From Aquariibacter albus (GTDB lineage Bacteria; Pseudomonadota; Gammaproteobacteria; Burkholderiales; Burkholderiaceae_C), in contig NZ_JACIVI010000004.1 in assembly GCF_014145335.1 (NCBI RefSeq), positions 62,001 to 126,000 on the forward strand: a stretch of DNA of 64,000 bases, in the 5' to 3' direction. A program made the translations under genes and the position numbers. This document shows positions 26,727 through 35,619 of this stretch, piece by piece (the first letter of the stretch is position 1; each line of letters opens with the position of its first letter). The notes below the pieces were generated by a model. That model saw only the letters and a list, made by a program, of their open reading frames with translations, was not told the origin of the DNA and did no database searches.

Positions 26727-27713
26727 ATGCCTTCTGCCCTGATGTTCCTGCTGCGCCGCCTGGCCGAAGCCCTGCTGGTCCTCCTGCTCGTGGCGGCCCT
26801 GGCGTTCGGCCTCTTCCAGTTCGTGGGTGATCCGGTGGCCCAGATGCTGGGCCAGGATGCCAGCCCTGCGCAGCGCGCCGCCTTGCGGGCCAGCCTGGGC
26901 CTGGACGAGCCGCTGCCTGTGCAGTACCTGCAGTTCATCGCCCAGGCGGTCCAGGGCGAGTTCGGCCTCAGCCTGCGCCATGGGCGCCCGGTGGCTGAGC
27001 TCTTGGCCGAGCGTCTGCCGGCCACGCTGGAGCTGGCCGGCGCGGCGGCCGTGCTGGCCCTGCTGATCGGCCTGCCGCTGGGCATGCTGGCTGCAACCCA
27101 TCCGCAGAGCCGTCTGCTGCGGCTGGGCATGGGCCTGTCCCTGCTCGGCATCTCGCTGCCCAGCTTCATGCTGGGCATGCTGCTGATCCTCGTCTTCACC
27201 CTGCACCTGGGCTGGCTGCCGGGCTTCGGCCGCGGGCCGGTGCCCGAAGGCGCAAGCAGCAGCCTTGGCAGCCTCGCGGGCTGGCGCCACCTGCTGCTGC
27301 CGGCCCTGACCCTGGCCGCCTTCCAGGCGGCGCTGATCGCCCGGCTGGTCCGCGCCGAGATGCGCCAGGTGCTGGCCAGCGAGCACATCCGTTTCGCCCG
27401 TGCCCGCGGCCTGCCGGCCTGGCGCATTCACGGCCGCCACGCCTTGCGCAGCGCGCTGACCCCGGTGATCACAATCAGCAGCCTGCAGCTCGGCAGCCTG
27501 ATCGCCTTTTCCATCGTGACCGAGTCGGTCTTCCAGTGGCCCGGTCTGGGCCTGCTCTTCATCCAGGCGGTGGCCTATGCCGACATTCCGGTGATGGCGG
27601 CCTACCTGTGCGCGAGTGCGCTGCTCTTCCTGGGGCTGAATGTCCTGGCCGACCTGGCCTGTCGTCGGGTCGATCCCCGCCTGCGCCGCCCTGCCGGCAC
27701 CGAGGCCGCATGA
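26727..27713 (+). CDS. Peptide/nickel-type ABC transporter permease (DppB/OppB-like)
   Basis: A 328-residue inner-membrane permease with six transmembrane segments and the N-terminal OppB signature, then the cytoplasmic EAA-type loop RFARARGLPAWRIHGRHALRSA (about 225-246), which contacts the ATPase. It is the first of four genes linked by ATGA overlaps (permease, permease, ATPase, ATPase). The substrate class of this family includes di- and oligopeptides, nickel and glutathione; no solute-binding protein is encoded in the operon, so the substrate cannot be inferred. Confidence 0.9.
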   Translation: MPSALMFLLRRLAEALLVLLLVAALAFGLFQFVGDPVAQMLGQDASPAQRAALRASLGLDEPLPVQYLQFIAQAVQGEFGLSLRHGRPVAELLAERLPATLELAGAAAVLALLIGLPLGMLAATHPQSRLLRLGMGLSLLGISLPSFMLGMLLILVFTLHLGWLPGFGRGPVPEGASSSLGSLAGWRHLLLPALTLAAFQAALIARLVRAEMRQVLASEHIRFARARGLPAWRIHGRHALRSALTPVITISSLQLGSLIAFSIVTESVFQWPGLGLLFIQAVAYADIPVMAAYLCASALLFLGLNVLADLACRRVDPRLRRPAGTEAA

Positions 27714-28642
27714 GCCGCGCCCGCCTCGTCTGGCGACGCGGATCCCGGTGTGCGACCCCCGGCCGGCCTCCGCGCCGCTGGCGGGTCCTGCTTGCCCCGC
27801 GGCGTCTGCTGCTGGCCGCGCTGGCCCTTCTGTTGCTGGCGGTGGCGGCCGCACCATGGCTCGCACCGCAGGACCCGTCCGACCTCGCCAGCCTCAGCCT
27901 GGGGGATGCCCGCCTGCCCCCCGCCTGGCTGCCGGACGGCGAGCTCCGTTACCCCCTGGGCACGGACGATCAGGGCCGTGATCTGCTGTCGGTCGTGCTG
28001 TACGGCGCGCGGGTCTCGCTGATGCTGGCGGTCCTGGCGGTTGGCCTGTCGCTGTCGATGGGACTTGCCGTCGGCCTGCTGGCGGGCTACCGAGGCGGGC
28101 GGACCGACCGCCTGCTGATGCGTCTCTGCGACGCGATGCTCGCCTTCCCTGCCATCCTGATCGCCTTGCTGGTCGATGGCATCGGGCGTGTCATCGCCCC
28201 CGGCGCCGACGAGGCCCAGGCGCTGGCCGTGCTCGTCCTGGCCATCGCGCTGGCCGGCTGGGTGCCGTATGCCCGGACCGTGCGTGCCGCCACCCAGATC
28301 GAGCGGCAGAAGGCCTACATCGACGCAGCCCGGCTGATGGGCGTCGGCGAGCGCAGCGTTCTGCTCCACCACCTCCTGCCCAACGTGCTGGGCGCGGTCT
28401 GGGTGCTGGTACCGCTGCAACTGGCCAGTGCGGTGCTGACCGAGGCCACCCTGTCCTTCCTCGGCGTCGGCGTGCCGCCGACCGCGGCGTCCCTCGGCAG
28501 CCTGATCCGCGTCGGCGGTGACCACCTGCTGAGCGGTGCCTGGTGGATCGCACTGGTGCCCGGTGTCCTGCTGCTGCTGCTGGCCCTGGCCTTCAACCTG
28601 GTCGGCGAAGCCTCACGGCGCGCGAGCGATCCATTGACATGA
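27710..28642 (+). CDS. Peptide/nickel-type ABC transporter permease (DppC/OppC-like)
   Basis: A 310-residue permease: Arg-rich N-terminus, a first transmembrane segment (about 32-50), the OppC-specific periplasmic APQDPSDLA and LGTDDQGRDLLS motifs (about 53-95), then five further transmembrane segments with the EAA loop AYIDAARLMGVGERSVLLHHLLPN. It pairs with the upstream DppB-like permease. The start overlaps the upstream stop (ATGA), and its own stop overlaps the next start in the same way. Confidence 0.9.
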   Translation: MSRARLVWRRGSRCATPGRPPRRWRVLLAPRRLLLAALALLLLAVAAAPWLAPQDPSDLASLSLGDARLPPAWLPDGELRYPLGTDDQGRDLLSVVLYGARVSLMLAVLAVGLSLSMGLAVGLLAGYRGGRTDRLLMRLCDAMLAFPAILIALLVDGIGRVIAPGADEAQALAVLVLAIALAGWVPYARTVRAATQIERQKAYIDAARLMGVGERSVLLHHLLPNVLGAVWVLVPLQLASAVLTEATLSFLGVGVPPTAASLGSLIRVGGDHLLSGAWWIALVPGVLLLLLALAFNLVGEASRRASDPLT

Positions 28643-30069
28643 TCAGCCCCTCCCAACCCCCGCCTCCGGGTTCACGTCGCGAGCCGGGCTTCGATCCCAG
28701 CGCCGACCTCGATCTCGGCATCGTTGATGTCGAAGCGCACCTTCTGACTGAAGACCAGGAGGTCGCCCGGGCTGCGACCGCCACCGAGGCGAATCCCGCC
28801 CCGGACTCGCAAGCGCCGCGTGGAGCTGCTTTCGTCGGGCCCGACAGTCCCCCTGAGTCGGGCTCCGGGCAGAAGAGGGCAGCCCCTTCGCCTGCGACAC
28901 AGAGCATCGGCGAAGGGGTGTTCGGCATACGTCAGCTTTCGCTCTTGACCCGTGATGCCAGCGGAGTCGTGCAGACCCTCATCGACGACATCAGCTTCGA
29001 TCTCCGCCGCGGCGAGTTGATGGCCCTGGTCGGCGAATCCGGCGCAGGCAAGTCCCTGGTGGGCGCCGCCTTGATGGGCTTGCTGCCGGTCGGGGTCTGG
29101 TCTTCCAGCGGCAAACTATGGTTCGGTGGTCAGCGGCTGGATACCTTGCGTCCGGCTGCTCGCGCCCGTTTGCGCGGTCGGCGCATTGCCGCGATCTTCC
29201 AAGATGCGAATGCCGCGCTCGACCCACTGTTTACCGTTGGCGATCAATTAACGGAGACCCTGGCTCACCATCACAAGCTTGGACGAGCCGCGGCTCGCGA
29301 ACGTGCCATCGTGCTGCTCGGCGAGGTTGGGCTGGCTCCGGCCGAGGCCCGCCTGGCGCAGTACCCACACGAACTGTCCGGCGGCCAGCGCCAACGGGTC
29401 GTCATTGCGCTTGCTCTGGCCGGCGATCCCGAGGTCCTGATCGCCGATGAACCGACCAGCGCGCTTGACGTGACGCTGCAGGCCCAGATCATCGACCTGC
29501 TGCAGCGCATGGCCCGCGAGCGTGGCCTTGGCGTGCTGCTGATCACCCACGATCTGGGGCTGGTGGCCGAGGTCTGCCAGCGCGTGCTGGTGCTCTATGC
29601 CGGTCGGATGGTTGAGGAGGGCCCCGTGCCGGAAGTCCTCGGCCGGCCGCTTCACCCGTACACCGCGGCCCTGCTCGGGACCCTGCCACGTTTGGCAGCG
29701 CAGGCGCACTTGCCGCGGCCGATTCCCGGCGCCATGCCCTCGGCGGCGGAGCGACCGACGGGCTGCGCCTTCGCTGCGCGCTGCCTTCGCGTGGGGACTG
29801 AGTGCGCCCAGCGGCCGGAGACCCTCATTCGCGGTACCCGCCAGCGTATTGCCGTCCGCGCACTTGGCTTCGACCGTCCGGGTGAGCCAAGCAGCAACCG
29901 GCTCGTCGCGCCAAGCGCCCTGCCCACACAATGGGGTGGCCAACTCGCCTGCTGGCATCCGCTCGATGGTCCGCCCCCAGCCGGCTCCCCGGAGGCTGCG
30001 TCTGCGTCCGCGGCTGCAGCCGCGAGGAGGCGGCCGCAGCGACTCGGTGGAGCCCTCGATCTGCCATGA
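28639..30069 (+). CDS. ABC transporter ATPase (DppD/OppD-like) with N-terminal extension
   Basis: A 476-residue ATPase with Walker A GESGAGKS at 133-140, signature LSGGQRQ, Walker B VLIADEP and the oligopeptide C-terminal domain with Cys residues (GCAFAARC) of the kind that binds an Fe-S cluster in some relatives. DppD proteins are usually about 330 residues. Here about 94 extra residues, Pro/Glu/Ala-rich and apparently disordered, precede the ATPase domain, and another roughly 50 low-complexity residues follow it. The stretch around 29130-29280 is visibly less GC-rich than its neighbours. The ATG at 28639 overlaps the upstream stop; no internal start with a ribosome binding site is obvious, so the extension may be real. 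Confidence 0.87.
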   Translation: MISPSQPPPPGSRREPGFDPSADLDLGIVDVEAHLLTEDQEVARAATATEANPAPDSQAPRGAAFVGPDSPPESGSGQKRAAPSPATQSIGEGVFGIRQLSLLTRDASGVVQTLIDDISFDLRRGELMALVGESGAGKSLVGAALMGLLPVGVWSSSGKLWFGGQRLDTLRPAARARLRGRRIAAIFQDANAALDPLFTVGDQLTETLAHHHKLGRAAARERAIVLLGEVGLAPAEARLAQYPHELSGGQRQRVVIALALAGDPEVLIADEPTSALDVTLQAQIIDLLQRMARERGLGVLLITHDLGLVAEVCQRVLVLYAGRMVEEGPVPEVLGRPLHPYTAALLGTLPRLAAQAHLPRPIPGAMPSAAERPTGCAFAARCLRVGTECAQRPETLIRGTRQRIAVRALGFDRPGEPSSNRLVAPSALPTQWGGQLACWHPLDGPPPAGSPEAASASAAAAARRRPQRLGGALDLP

Positions 30070-31103
30070 ACACCGCCCACGCACCCCTCGGATCGGCTCG
30101 GGTCTTTCGCCCCCCGCTGATCGAGACCTATGGGCTCAGTCGCAGCTTCGATCTGCCGCGAGCCGGCTGGTTAGACCCGCCCCGCAGTCTGCTGGCCGTG
30201 GACAAGCTCGATCTGACGCTCGCGGTCGGCAGCAGCTACGGCCTGGTCGGCGAATCCGGCTCGGGCAAGAGCACGGTGGCCCGGATGCTGGTGGGCCTGC
30301 TCGCGCCCAGCGAAGGGGAGGTCAATTTCGAGGGCGACGACCTCTACGCGCGCCTGCGTCGCCCCGGTGCGCAGGCCCTGCGCCGCCGCTTGCAGATGGT
30401 CTTCCAGGATCCGCAGGCCAGCCTGAACCCGCGCTGGACGGCCGGCCGCATCGTCGGCGAGCCACTGCGCCTGCTGGGGGACGGTCTGGGTGGCCTGGAC
30501 ACGCCGGCCGATCGGGCCGCGCGCGTGGCCGAGCTGCTTCGCCTGGTCGGTCTCAGCCCGGACGATGCCCTGCGCCTGCCCCACAGCTTCTCGGGCGGGC
30601 AGCGCCAGCGCATCGCGATCGCCCGGGCCCTGGCCTCGGCGCCGGATTTCCTGGTCTGCGACGAGCCGACCTCGGCCCTGGACATGTCGACCCAGGCCCA
30701 GGTGCTCGCCCTGCTTGCGGACCTGCGGGCCATGGCCCGCGGCATGACCCAGCTCTTCATCTCGCACAACCTGGCGGTGGTCCGCCACATGTGCGACAGC
30801 GTCGGCGTGATGTACCTCGGCCGCCTGGTCGAGGAGGCGCCGGCGGCCCGCATCTTCCAGGCCCCGCGCCACCCCTACACCCGTCAGCTGGTGGCTGCCG
30901 TGCCCGATCCGGCCCGCCGGGGTCGCGCGCGGCTGCTGCCGATCGGCGAGGCGCCGGACCCGAGCCGCCCGCCCGCCGGTTGTGCCTTCCATCCACGCTG
31001 CAGCCTGGCCAACGAGCGCTGCCGTGCGGAGCGTCCGGTGCTGCGGCGCCTGGAGGCCGACAGCCGCGTGGCCTGCCACGCCGTGCAGGAAGGCCGGGCC
31101 TGA
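30066..31103 (+). CDS. ABC transporter ATPase (DppF/OppF-like)
   Basis: A 345-residue ATPase with Walker A GESGSGKS at 62-69, Q-loop VFQDPQ, signature FSGGQRQRIAIARAL, Walker B FLVCDEP and H-loop ISHN. The C-terminal oligopeptide domain has the GCAFHPRCSLANERC cysteine cluster. It pairs with the preceding ATPase in the Dpp/Opp-type importer. Last gene of the four-gene operon, starting inside the upstream stop (ATGA). The 63-bp gap to convergent lysA holds no obvious intrinsic terminator. Confidence 0.92.
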   Translation: MNTAHAPLGSARVFRPPLIETYGLSRSFDLPRAGWLDPPRSLLAVDKLDLTLAVGSSYGLVGESGSGKSTVARMLVGLLAPSEGEVNFEGDDLYARLRRPGAQALRRRLQMVFQDPQASLNPRWTAGRIVGEPLRLLGDGLGGLDTPADRAARVAELLRLVGLSPDDALRLPHSFSGGQRQRIAIARALASAPDFLVCDEPTSALDMSTQAQVLALLADLRAMARGMTQLFISHNLAVVRHMCDSVGVMYLGRLVEEAPAARIFQAPRHPYTRQLVAAVPDPARRGRARLLPIGEAPDPSRPPAGCAFHPRCSLANERCRAERPVLRRLEADSRVACHAVQEGRA

Positions 31104-31166
31104 GGCGCCTCCGGGGCCCCGTCGCCTCGGGTCGCTGAGGTGGGCTGACGCAGCCCCGGCCGCCGC

Positions 31167-32456
31167 TCAGGCGTCCGGCAGGCGCTCCAGCGCGCAGAGC
31201 GATTCGACCGGTTCACGCGCGCGCACCTGCACGGCCCGGCCGTCGTCCAGCAGCAGCAACTCGGCCGGGCGGCCGCGGCTGTTGTAGTTGCTGGCCATGG
31301 CCATGCCGTAGGCGCCTGCGCTCAGCACGGCCAGGCGGTCGCCGGCCTGCACGGCCAGGCTGCGGTCGCGGCCCAGCCAGTCGCCCGATTCACAGACCGG
31401 GCCGACCACGTCGCAGCGCAGCTCGGGCGTGCCGTCCGCGCGCGGGCGCAGCGGCACGATGCCCATCACCGCCTCGTAGAGGGCCGGGCGCATGAGGTCG
31501 TTCATGGCCGCGTCGACGACGCAGAAGTTCTTGTCCTCGCCGGGCTTGAGGTAGAGCACCTCGGTCAGCAGCACCCCCGCATTGCCGACCAGGGAGCGGC
31601 CGGGTTCGAAGAGCAGTTCGCGCCCGCCATGACCGCGCGCGTCCAGCTTGGCCAGCAGGGCCGCGATCAGGGCGTCGGCGCCGGGCGGCTGCTCGTCGGT
31701 GTAGGTGATGCCCAGGCCGCCGCCCAGGTCCAGGTGGTGCAGGGGGATGCCGGCGGCCTCGATGGCCTCGACCAGGTCCAGCACGCGGTCCAGCGCGTCC
31801 AGGTAGGGCGCGATCTCGGTGATCTGCGAGCCGATGTGGCAGTCGATGCCCACCACCTGCAGGCCCGGCAGGCTGGCCGCATGGCGGTAGGCCGCCAGCG
31901 CGCGGGTGTGGGCGATGCCGAACTTGTTGCCCTTCAGGCCGGTGGAGATGTAGGGGTGGGTCCTGGCGTCGACGTCGGGGTTGACGCGCAGGCTGACCGG
32001 CGCACGCCGGCCGCTTGCGGCCGCCACGTCGGACAGCACGTCCAGCTCGGCCTCGCTCTCGACGTTGAAGCACTTGATGCCGGCATCCAGGGCCTGGGCC
32101 ATCTCGGCGCGGGTCTTGCCCAGGCCGGAGAACACGACCTTGGCCGGGTCGCCGCCAGCGGCCCGCACCCGGGCCAGTTCCCCGCCGGAGACGATGTCGA
32201 AGCCGCAGCCGGCCTGGGCGAAGGTCTGCAGCACCGCGAGGTTGCTGTTGGCCTTCATCGCATAGCAGACCAGGTGGGCCCGGCCGGCCAGCGCGCGCTG
32301 GTAGGGCGCCAGGGCGGCCCGCATCGCGGGGCGCGAGTAGACGTAGAGCGGCGTGCCGTGTTCGGTCGCCAGCGCATCCAGGGCCTGGCCGTCCAGGCTC
32401 AGACCGGCGGGGCCCCAGGCCAGGTGCGGGGCGCCGGGCAGCGGCGGGCGGCTCAT
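31167..32456 (-). CDS. lysA: Diaminopimelate decarboxylase
   Basis: A 429-residue fold-III PLP enzyme making L-lysine from meso-diaminopimelate. The PLP lysine is Lys68 in YAMKANSN. The GGGLG phosphate loop, FEPGRSLVG and the C-terminal CESGDWL motif with the partner-subunit catalytic Cys are present. The start overlaps the lptM stop by 4 bases. The lptM-lysA pair divergent from cyaY is a conserved betaproteobacterial arrangement. Confidence 0.96.
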   Translation of the reverse strand: MSRPPLPGAPHLAWGPAGLSLDGQALDALATEHGTPLYVYSRPAMRAALAPYQRALAGRAHLVCYAMKANSNLAVLQTFAQAGCGFDIVSGGELARVRAAGGDPAKVVFSGLGKTRAEMAQALDAGIKCFNVESEAELDVLSDVAAASGRRAPVSLRVNPDVDARTHPYISTGLKGNKFGIAHTRALAAYRHAASLPGLQVVGIDCHIGSQITEIAPYLDALDRVLDLVEAIEAAGIPLHHLDLGGGLGITYTDEQPPGADALIAALLAKLDARGHGGRELLFEPGRSLVGNAGVLLTEVLYLKPGEDKNFCVVDAAMNDLMRPALYEAVMGIVPLRPRADGTPELRCDVVGPVCESGDWLGRDRSLAVQAGDRLAVLSAGAYGMAMASNYNSRGRPAELLLLDDGRAVQVRAREPVESLCALERLPDA

Positions 32457-32677
32457 CGGGCCGGCCCCGAGGCCGCCGGTGCGGCCGGCGGGGGCGCATC
32501 GGCGGGGCCGGGCAGGTAGAGCGGGCCCCGCTGGCCACAGCCGGCCAGCAGCAGGGCCAGGCCCAGGCCGCCGAGCAGCGCGCCGCAGCGCAGGCCCCGC
32601 GGAGACCGCGTGGTCCGCAGGGTGGGGCGGCCGGCCGCCGGGGGGGCGCTGCCTAGAATCGATCGCAACATCAACAT
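32453..32677 (-). CDS. lptM: LPS-assembly lipoprotein LptM
   Basis: A 74-residue precursor with the LptM (YifL) signature LLLAGCGQRGPLYLP; the lipidated Cys is residue 47. LptM associates with the LptDE translocon and helps LptD disulphide maturation. The N-terminal part before the hydrophobic stretch is unusually long (about 30 residues), so the true start may be internal, but no closer ATG exists apart from residue 3. A TAGAAT hexamer ends 6 bases upstream of this ATG. Confidence 0.82.
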   Translation of the reverse strand: MLMLRSILGSAPPAAGRPTLRTTRSPRGLRCGALLGGLGLALLLAGCGQRGPLYLPGPADAPPPAAPAASGPAR

Positions 32678-32689
32678 CAGAAGATTCTA
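32654..32689. promoter_or_regulatory. Divergent -10 elements between lptM and cyaY
   Basis: TAGAAT occurs on the plus strand at 32654-32659, 33 bases before the cyaY start, and again on the minus strand (32689-32684), 6 bases before the lptM ATG. Both match the -10 consensus at 5 of 6 positions and the two form a symmetric pair. No convincing -35 hexamers are visible in the GC-rich flanks. Confidence 0.4.
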
Positions 32690-32692
32690 AGG

Positions 32693-33067
32693 ATGAGCAC
32701 CGAAACCTCCCTGGGCCACACCGACCCGGCCGCGCGCTCCGGCCTCAGCGAGGCGCAGTACCAGGCGCTCAGCCGCGAGCTGCTGGCCCGCATCGAGCTG
32801 CGGGCCGACCACTGGCTGCAGGTCGACGGCGTGGACATCGACAGCGCGCGCACGGGCGGCCTGATCGAGCTGAGCTTTCCCAACCGCAGCAAGATCGTCG
32901 TCAACACCCAGCCGCCGCTGCACGAGATCTGGGTCGCCGCGCGCCGCGGCGGCTTCCACTTCCGGCATCAAGACGGCCGCTGGGTCGACACCAAGTCTGG
33001 CGAGGAGCTGCTCGCCCTGCTGGCCGCCTGCGTCAGCGAGCAGGCCGGCACGCCGCTGGGCTTCTGA
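32693..33067 (+). CDS. cyaY: Iron-sulfur assembly protein CyaY (frataxin)
   Basis: A 124-residue frataxin homologue. It has an acidic first helix after a short N-terminal extension, then the beta sheet with IELSFPNRSKIVVNTQPPLHEIWVA and the conserved GGFHF...GRWVDT. Bacterial frataxin modulates IscS-dependent Fe-S cluster assembly and binds iron on the acidic ridge. AAGG lies just before the ATG. Divergent from lptM-lysA and convergent with mrcA. Confidence 0.94.
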   Translation: MSTETSLGHTDPAARSGLSEAQYQALSRELLARIELRADHWLQVDGVDIDSARTGGLIELSFPNRSKIVVNTQPPLHEIWVAARRGGFHFRHQDGRWVDTKSGEELLALLAACVSEQAGTPLGF

Positions 33068-33099
33068 GGGCGCGGGGCGGGGCCCCGCCGCCGGCAGGC

Positions 33100-35472
33100 T
33101 CAGCGGAAGAGATCGAGGATGCCCTTCTTCTCGTCGGGCGAGGCCGGTGCCGCTTCGGGCAGGGCCTTGCCGAGGTGGTCGACGCCGTGGCCCGGCGTGT
33201 ACTCCTCGAAGTACCACTCGCCGCCGATCTGCGACACGCCTTCGGGCACCGGCACCTCGAAGACCGGCACGCCGCGCAGCGCGCGGTTCATGTAGTCGAT
33301 CCAGACGGGCAGGGCCAGGCCGCCGCCGGTCTCGCGCGAACCGAGCTTCTTCGGCTGGTCGTAGCCGATCCAGCAGACCGCCACCACGCCAGGCCCGTAG
33401 CCGGCGAACCAGGCGTCGACCGAGTCGTTGGTCGTGCCGGTCTTGCCGTAGAGGTCGGGGCGCTTCAGCGTGGCCTGGGCACGGGCCGCGGTGCCGCTGC
33501 GGGTCACCTCCTGCAGCAGGCTGCTCATCAGGAAGGCATTGCGCGGTGCGATCACACGCTGCTCTTCGGTCGGCGGCTGCGGCGTCAGGTCCAGCAAGAG
33601 GCGGCCCTGATCGTCGGACACCCGCGTGACCAGCCGGGGCGCGACGAGGTAGCCGCTGTTGCCGAACACGCCGTAGGCGCTGGCCATCTGCAGCGGCGTG
33701 ACGGAGCCGGTGCCCAGCGCCATCGGCAGGTAGGCCGGGTGGCGTGCGGCCTCGAAGCCGAAGCGGGTGATCCACTGCTGGGCGTAGTCGGTGCCGATCG
33801 ATTCCAGCACCCGGATCGAGACCATGTTCTTCGACTTCGCCAGCGCGGTGCGCAGCGGCATCGGGCCCTCGAACTTGCCGTCGTAGTTCTTCGGCTCCCA
33901 GGGCTGGCTGCCGGTGGCCTCGGCGCTGTAGAACAGCGGCGCGTCGTCGACCACGGTGGAGGGCGTGATGCCCTTCTCCAGCGCGGCCGAGTAGACGAAG
34001 GGCTTGAAGCTGGAACCCGGCTGGCGCCAGGCCTGGGTCACGTGGTTGAACTTGTTCTTCGCGAAATCGAAGCCGCCCACGAGGGCACGGATCGCGCCGG
34101 TGTTCACATCCAGCGCGACGAAGGCCCCCTCGACTTCGGGCAGCTGGGTCAGGAACCAGCGGCTGACCGGTCCGGTGATCTGGCCCTCGGCCGGCACCAC
34201 CCGCACCACCGAGCCGCGGCGGATCTGCACCTTGGGATTGGCCTTGGGCGACAGCCCCGAGGCCACCGGCTTCAGGCTGTCGCCGCTCAGGCGCAGACGC
34301 TGGCCGTCGCGCAGTATCACGCTGACTTCGTTCGGGCTGGCGGCCAGCACCACGGCGGCCTGCACCTCGTCGTTGTCGGGGTAGGTCTCCAGGGCCTCGG
34401 CGATCTTCTCGTCCAGGGCCGGATCGCCGTCGGGTGGCAGCACCAGTTCGGCCTCGGGCCCGCGGTAATGCTGGCGGCGCTCGTAGTCGAGGATGCCGCG
34501 CCGCAGCGCACGGTAGGCGACCTCCTGCTCCTCCAGCCGCAGGCTGGTGTCGACCCGCAGGCCGCGGGTGTAGGCGTCCTCGCCGTACTGCTGGAACATC
34601 AGCTGGCGCGCCTGCTCGGCCACGTACTCGGCGTGCAGCGGCACCTGCTTGCGTTCGCGGTACTTCAGCGGTGCGACCTTGGCGGCCTCGGCTTCCTCCT
34701 CGGTGATGAAGCCGTTCTCGTACATGCGGTCGATGATGTGCAGCTGCCGCGTCCGCGAGCGGGTCGGATTCGTGAAGGGGTTGTAGGCCGACGGCGCCTT
34801 CGGCAGGCCGGCGAGCATGGCCGCTTCGGCGATCGACAGCTTGTCGAGCGGCTTGCCGAAGTAGGTTTCGGCCGCGGCGGCAAAGCCGTAGGCGCGGTGG
34901 CCGAGGTAGATCTGGTTCATGTACAGCTCGAGGATCTCGTCCTTGCTGAGCTGCTTCTCGATCTTCAGCGACAGCAGGATCTCGTAGATCTTGCGCGTCA
35001 GCGTCTTCTCGGTCGACAGGTAGAAGTTGCGCGCGACCTGCATCGTGATCGTCGATGCGCCCTGGCTGCGCGCGTCCGTCACATTGGCCAGGCCGGCCCG
35101 CACGATGCCGAGGTAGTCGATGCCGGAGTGCTGGTAGAAGCGCGCGTCCTCAATGGCGAGCACAGCGTCCTTCATCCGGGCGGGGATCTGCGCGATCGGC
35201 ATGAACAGCCGCCGCTCCTCGCCGAACTCGCCGATCAGCCGGCCTTCGGCGGAATAGACGCGCATCGGCAGCTTGGGCCGGTAGTTGTCGATGCCGTCCA
35301 GGTCGGGCAGGTTGGGATAGGCCATGGCCAGGGCCAGGGCCAGCAGGGCCAGGCCGGCCAGCAGGCCGCCCACGCCGAGCAGGGCGAGCATCCCGAGGGC
35401 GCGCAGCCACAGCGGGCGGGGAGGGCGCGCCGGGCGGGCGCGCGGTTTCGGGGTGGGGTCCGGTGCGGGCAT
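33100..35472 (-). CDS. mrcA: Penicillin-binding protein 1A (bifunctional)
   Basis: A 790-residue class A PBP that polymerises and cross-links peptidoglycan. It has a Pro/Arg-rich cytoplasmic tail, a transmembrane helix (about 27-51) and a GT51 transglycosylase domain with catalytic Glu108 in EDARFYQH and GASTITMQ (138-145). An OB-like insert precedes the transpeptidase domain with SSFK (Ser487, Lys490), SKN (547-549) and KTGT (677-680). The start at 35472 gives the normal cytoplasmic tail; the frame continues far upstream only as the antisense shadow of pilM. Divergence from pilMNOPQ is the standard proteobacterial layout. Confidence 0.95.
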   Translation of the reverse strand: MPAPDPTPKPRARPARPPRPLWLRALGMLALLGVGGLLAGLALLALALAMAYPNLPDLDGIDNYRPKLPMRVYSAEGRLIGEFGEERRLFMPIAQIPARMKDAVLAIEDARFYQHSGIDYLGIVRAGLANVTDARSQGASTITMQVARNFYLSTEKTLTRKIYEILLSLKIEKQLSKDEILELYMNQIYLGHRAYGFAAAAETYFGKPLDKLSIAEAAMLAGLPKAPSAYNPFTNPTRSRTRQLHIIDRMYENGFITEEEAEAAKVAPLKYRERKQVPLHAEYVAEQARQLMFQQYGEDAYTRGLRVDTSLRLEEQEVAYRALRRGILDYERRQHYRGPEAELVLPPDGDPALDEKIAEALETYPDNDEVQAAVVLAASPNEVSVILRDGQRLRLSGDSLKPVASGLSPKANPKVQIRRGSVVRVVPAEGQITGPVSRWFLTQLPEVEGAFVALDVNTGAIRALVGGFDFAKNKFNHVTQAWRQPGSSFKPFVYSAALEKGITPSTVVDDAPLFYSAEATGSQPWEPKNYDGKFEGPMPLRTALAKSKNMVSIRVLESIGTDYAQQWITRFGFEAARHPAYLPMALGTGSVTPLQMASAYGVFGNSGYLVAPRLVTRVSDDQGRLLLDLTPQPPTEEQRVIAPRNAFLMSSLLQEVTRSGTAARAQATLKRPDLYGKTGTTNDSVDAWFAGYGPGVVAVCWIGYDQPKKLGSRETGGGLALPVWIDYMNRALRGVPVFEVPVPEGVSQIGGEWYFEEYTPGHGVDHLGKALPEAAPASPDEKKGILDLFR

Positions 35473-35493
35473 GGGGTGCGCGAAGTCCGGCGG

Positions 35494-35499
35494 ATTGTA
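35494..35499 (-). promoter_or_regulatory. Candidate -10 element for mrcA
   Basis: Minus-strand TACAAT followed by CCGCC lies 21 bases before the mrcA ATG, giving a predicted 5' leader of only about 15 bases. The same TACAATCCGCC string occurs upstream of gspL. No clear -35 is visible. Confidence 0.35.
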
Positions 35500-35619
35500 G
35501 GGAGGGGCTCTCCCTTCCCTCCGATGCGCGAGACAGGGCCGATTTCGTGCCGATTCTTCGTCGCTAGCATCGATTCGCCCCGTGGGATGCTGAGTCCCGA
35601 AGAACTTCGCGAGGACGCC

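Noticed and set aside
33068-33099. Terminator between cyaY and mrcA
   Set aside because: GGCGGGGCCCCGCC is a palindrome, but no U tract follows in either direction and the gap is too short to distinguish it from GC-rich noise.
32353-35619. Open frame continuing upstream of pilM
   Set aside because: It is the antisense shadow of lysA and mrcA; pilM homology begins at 35620.
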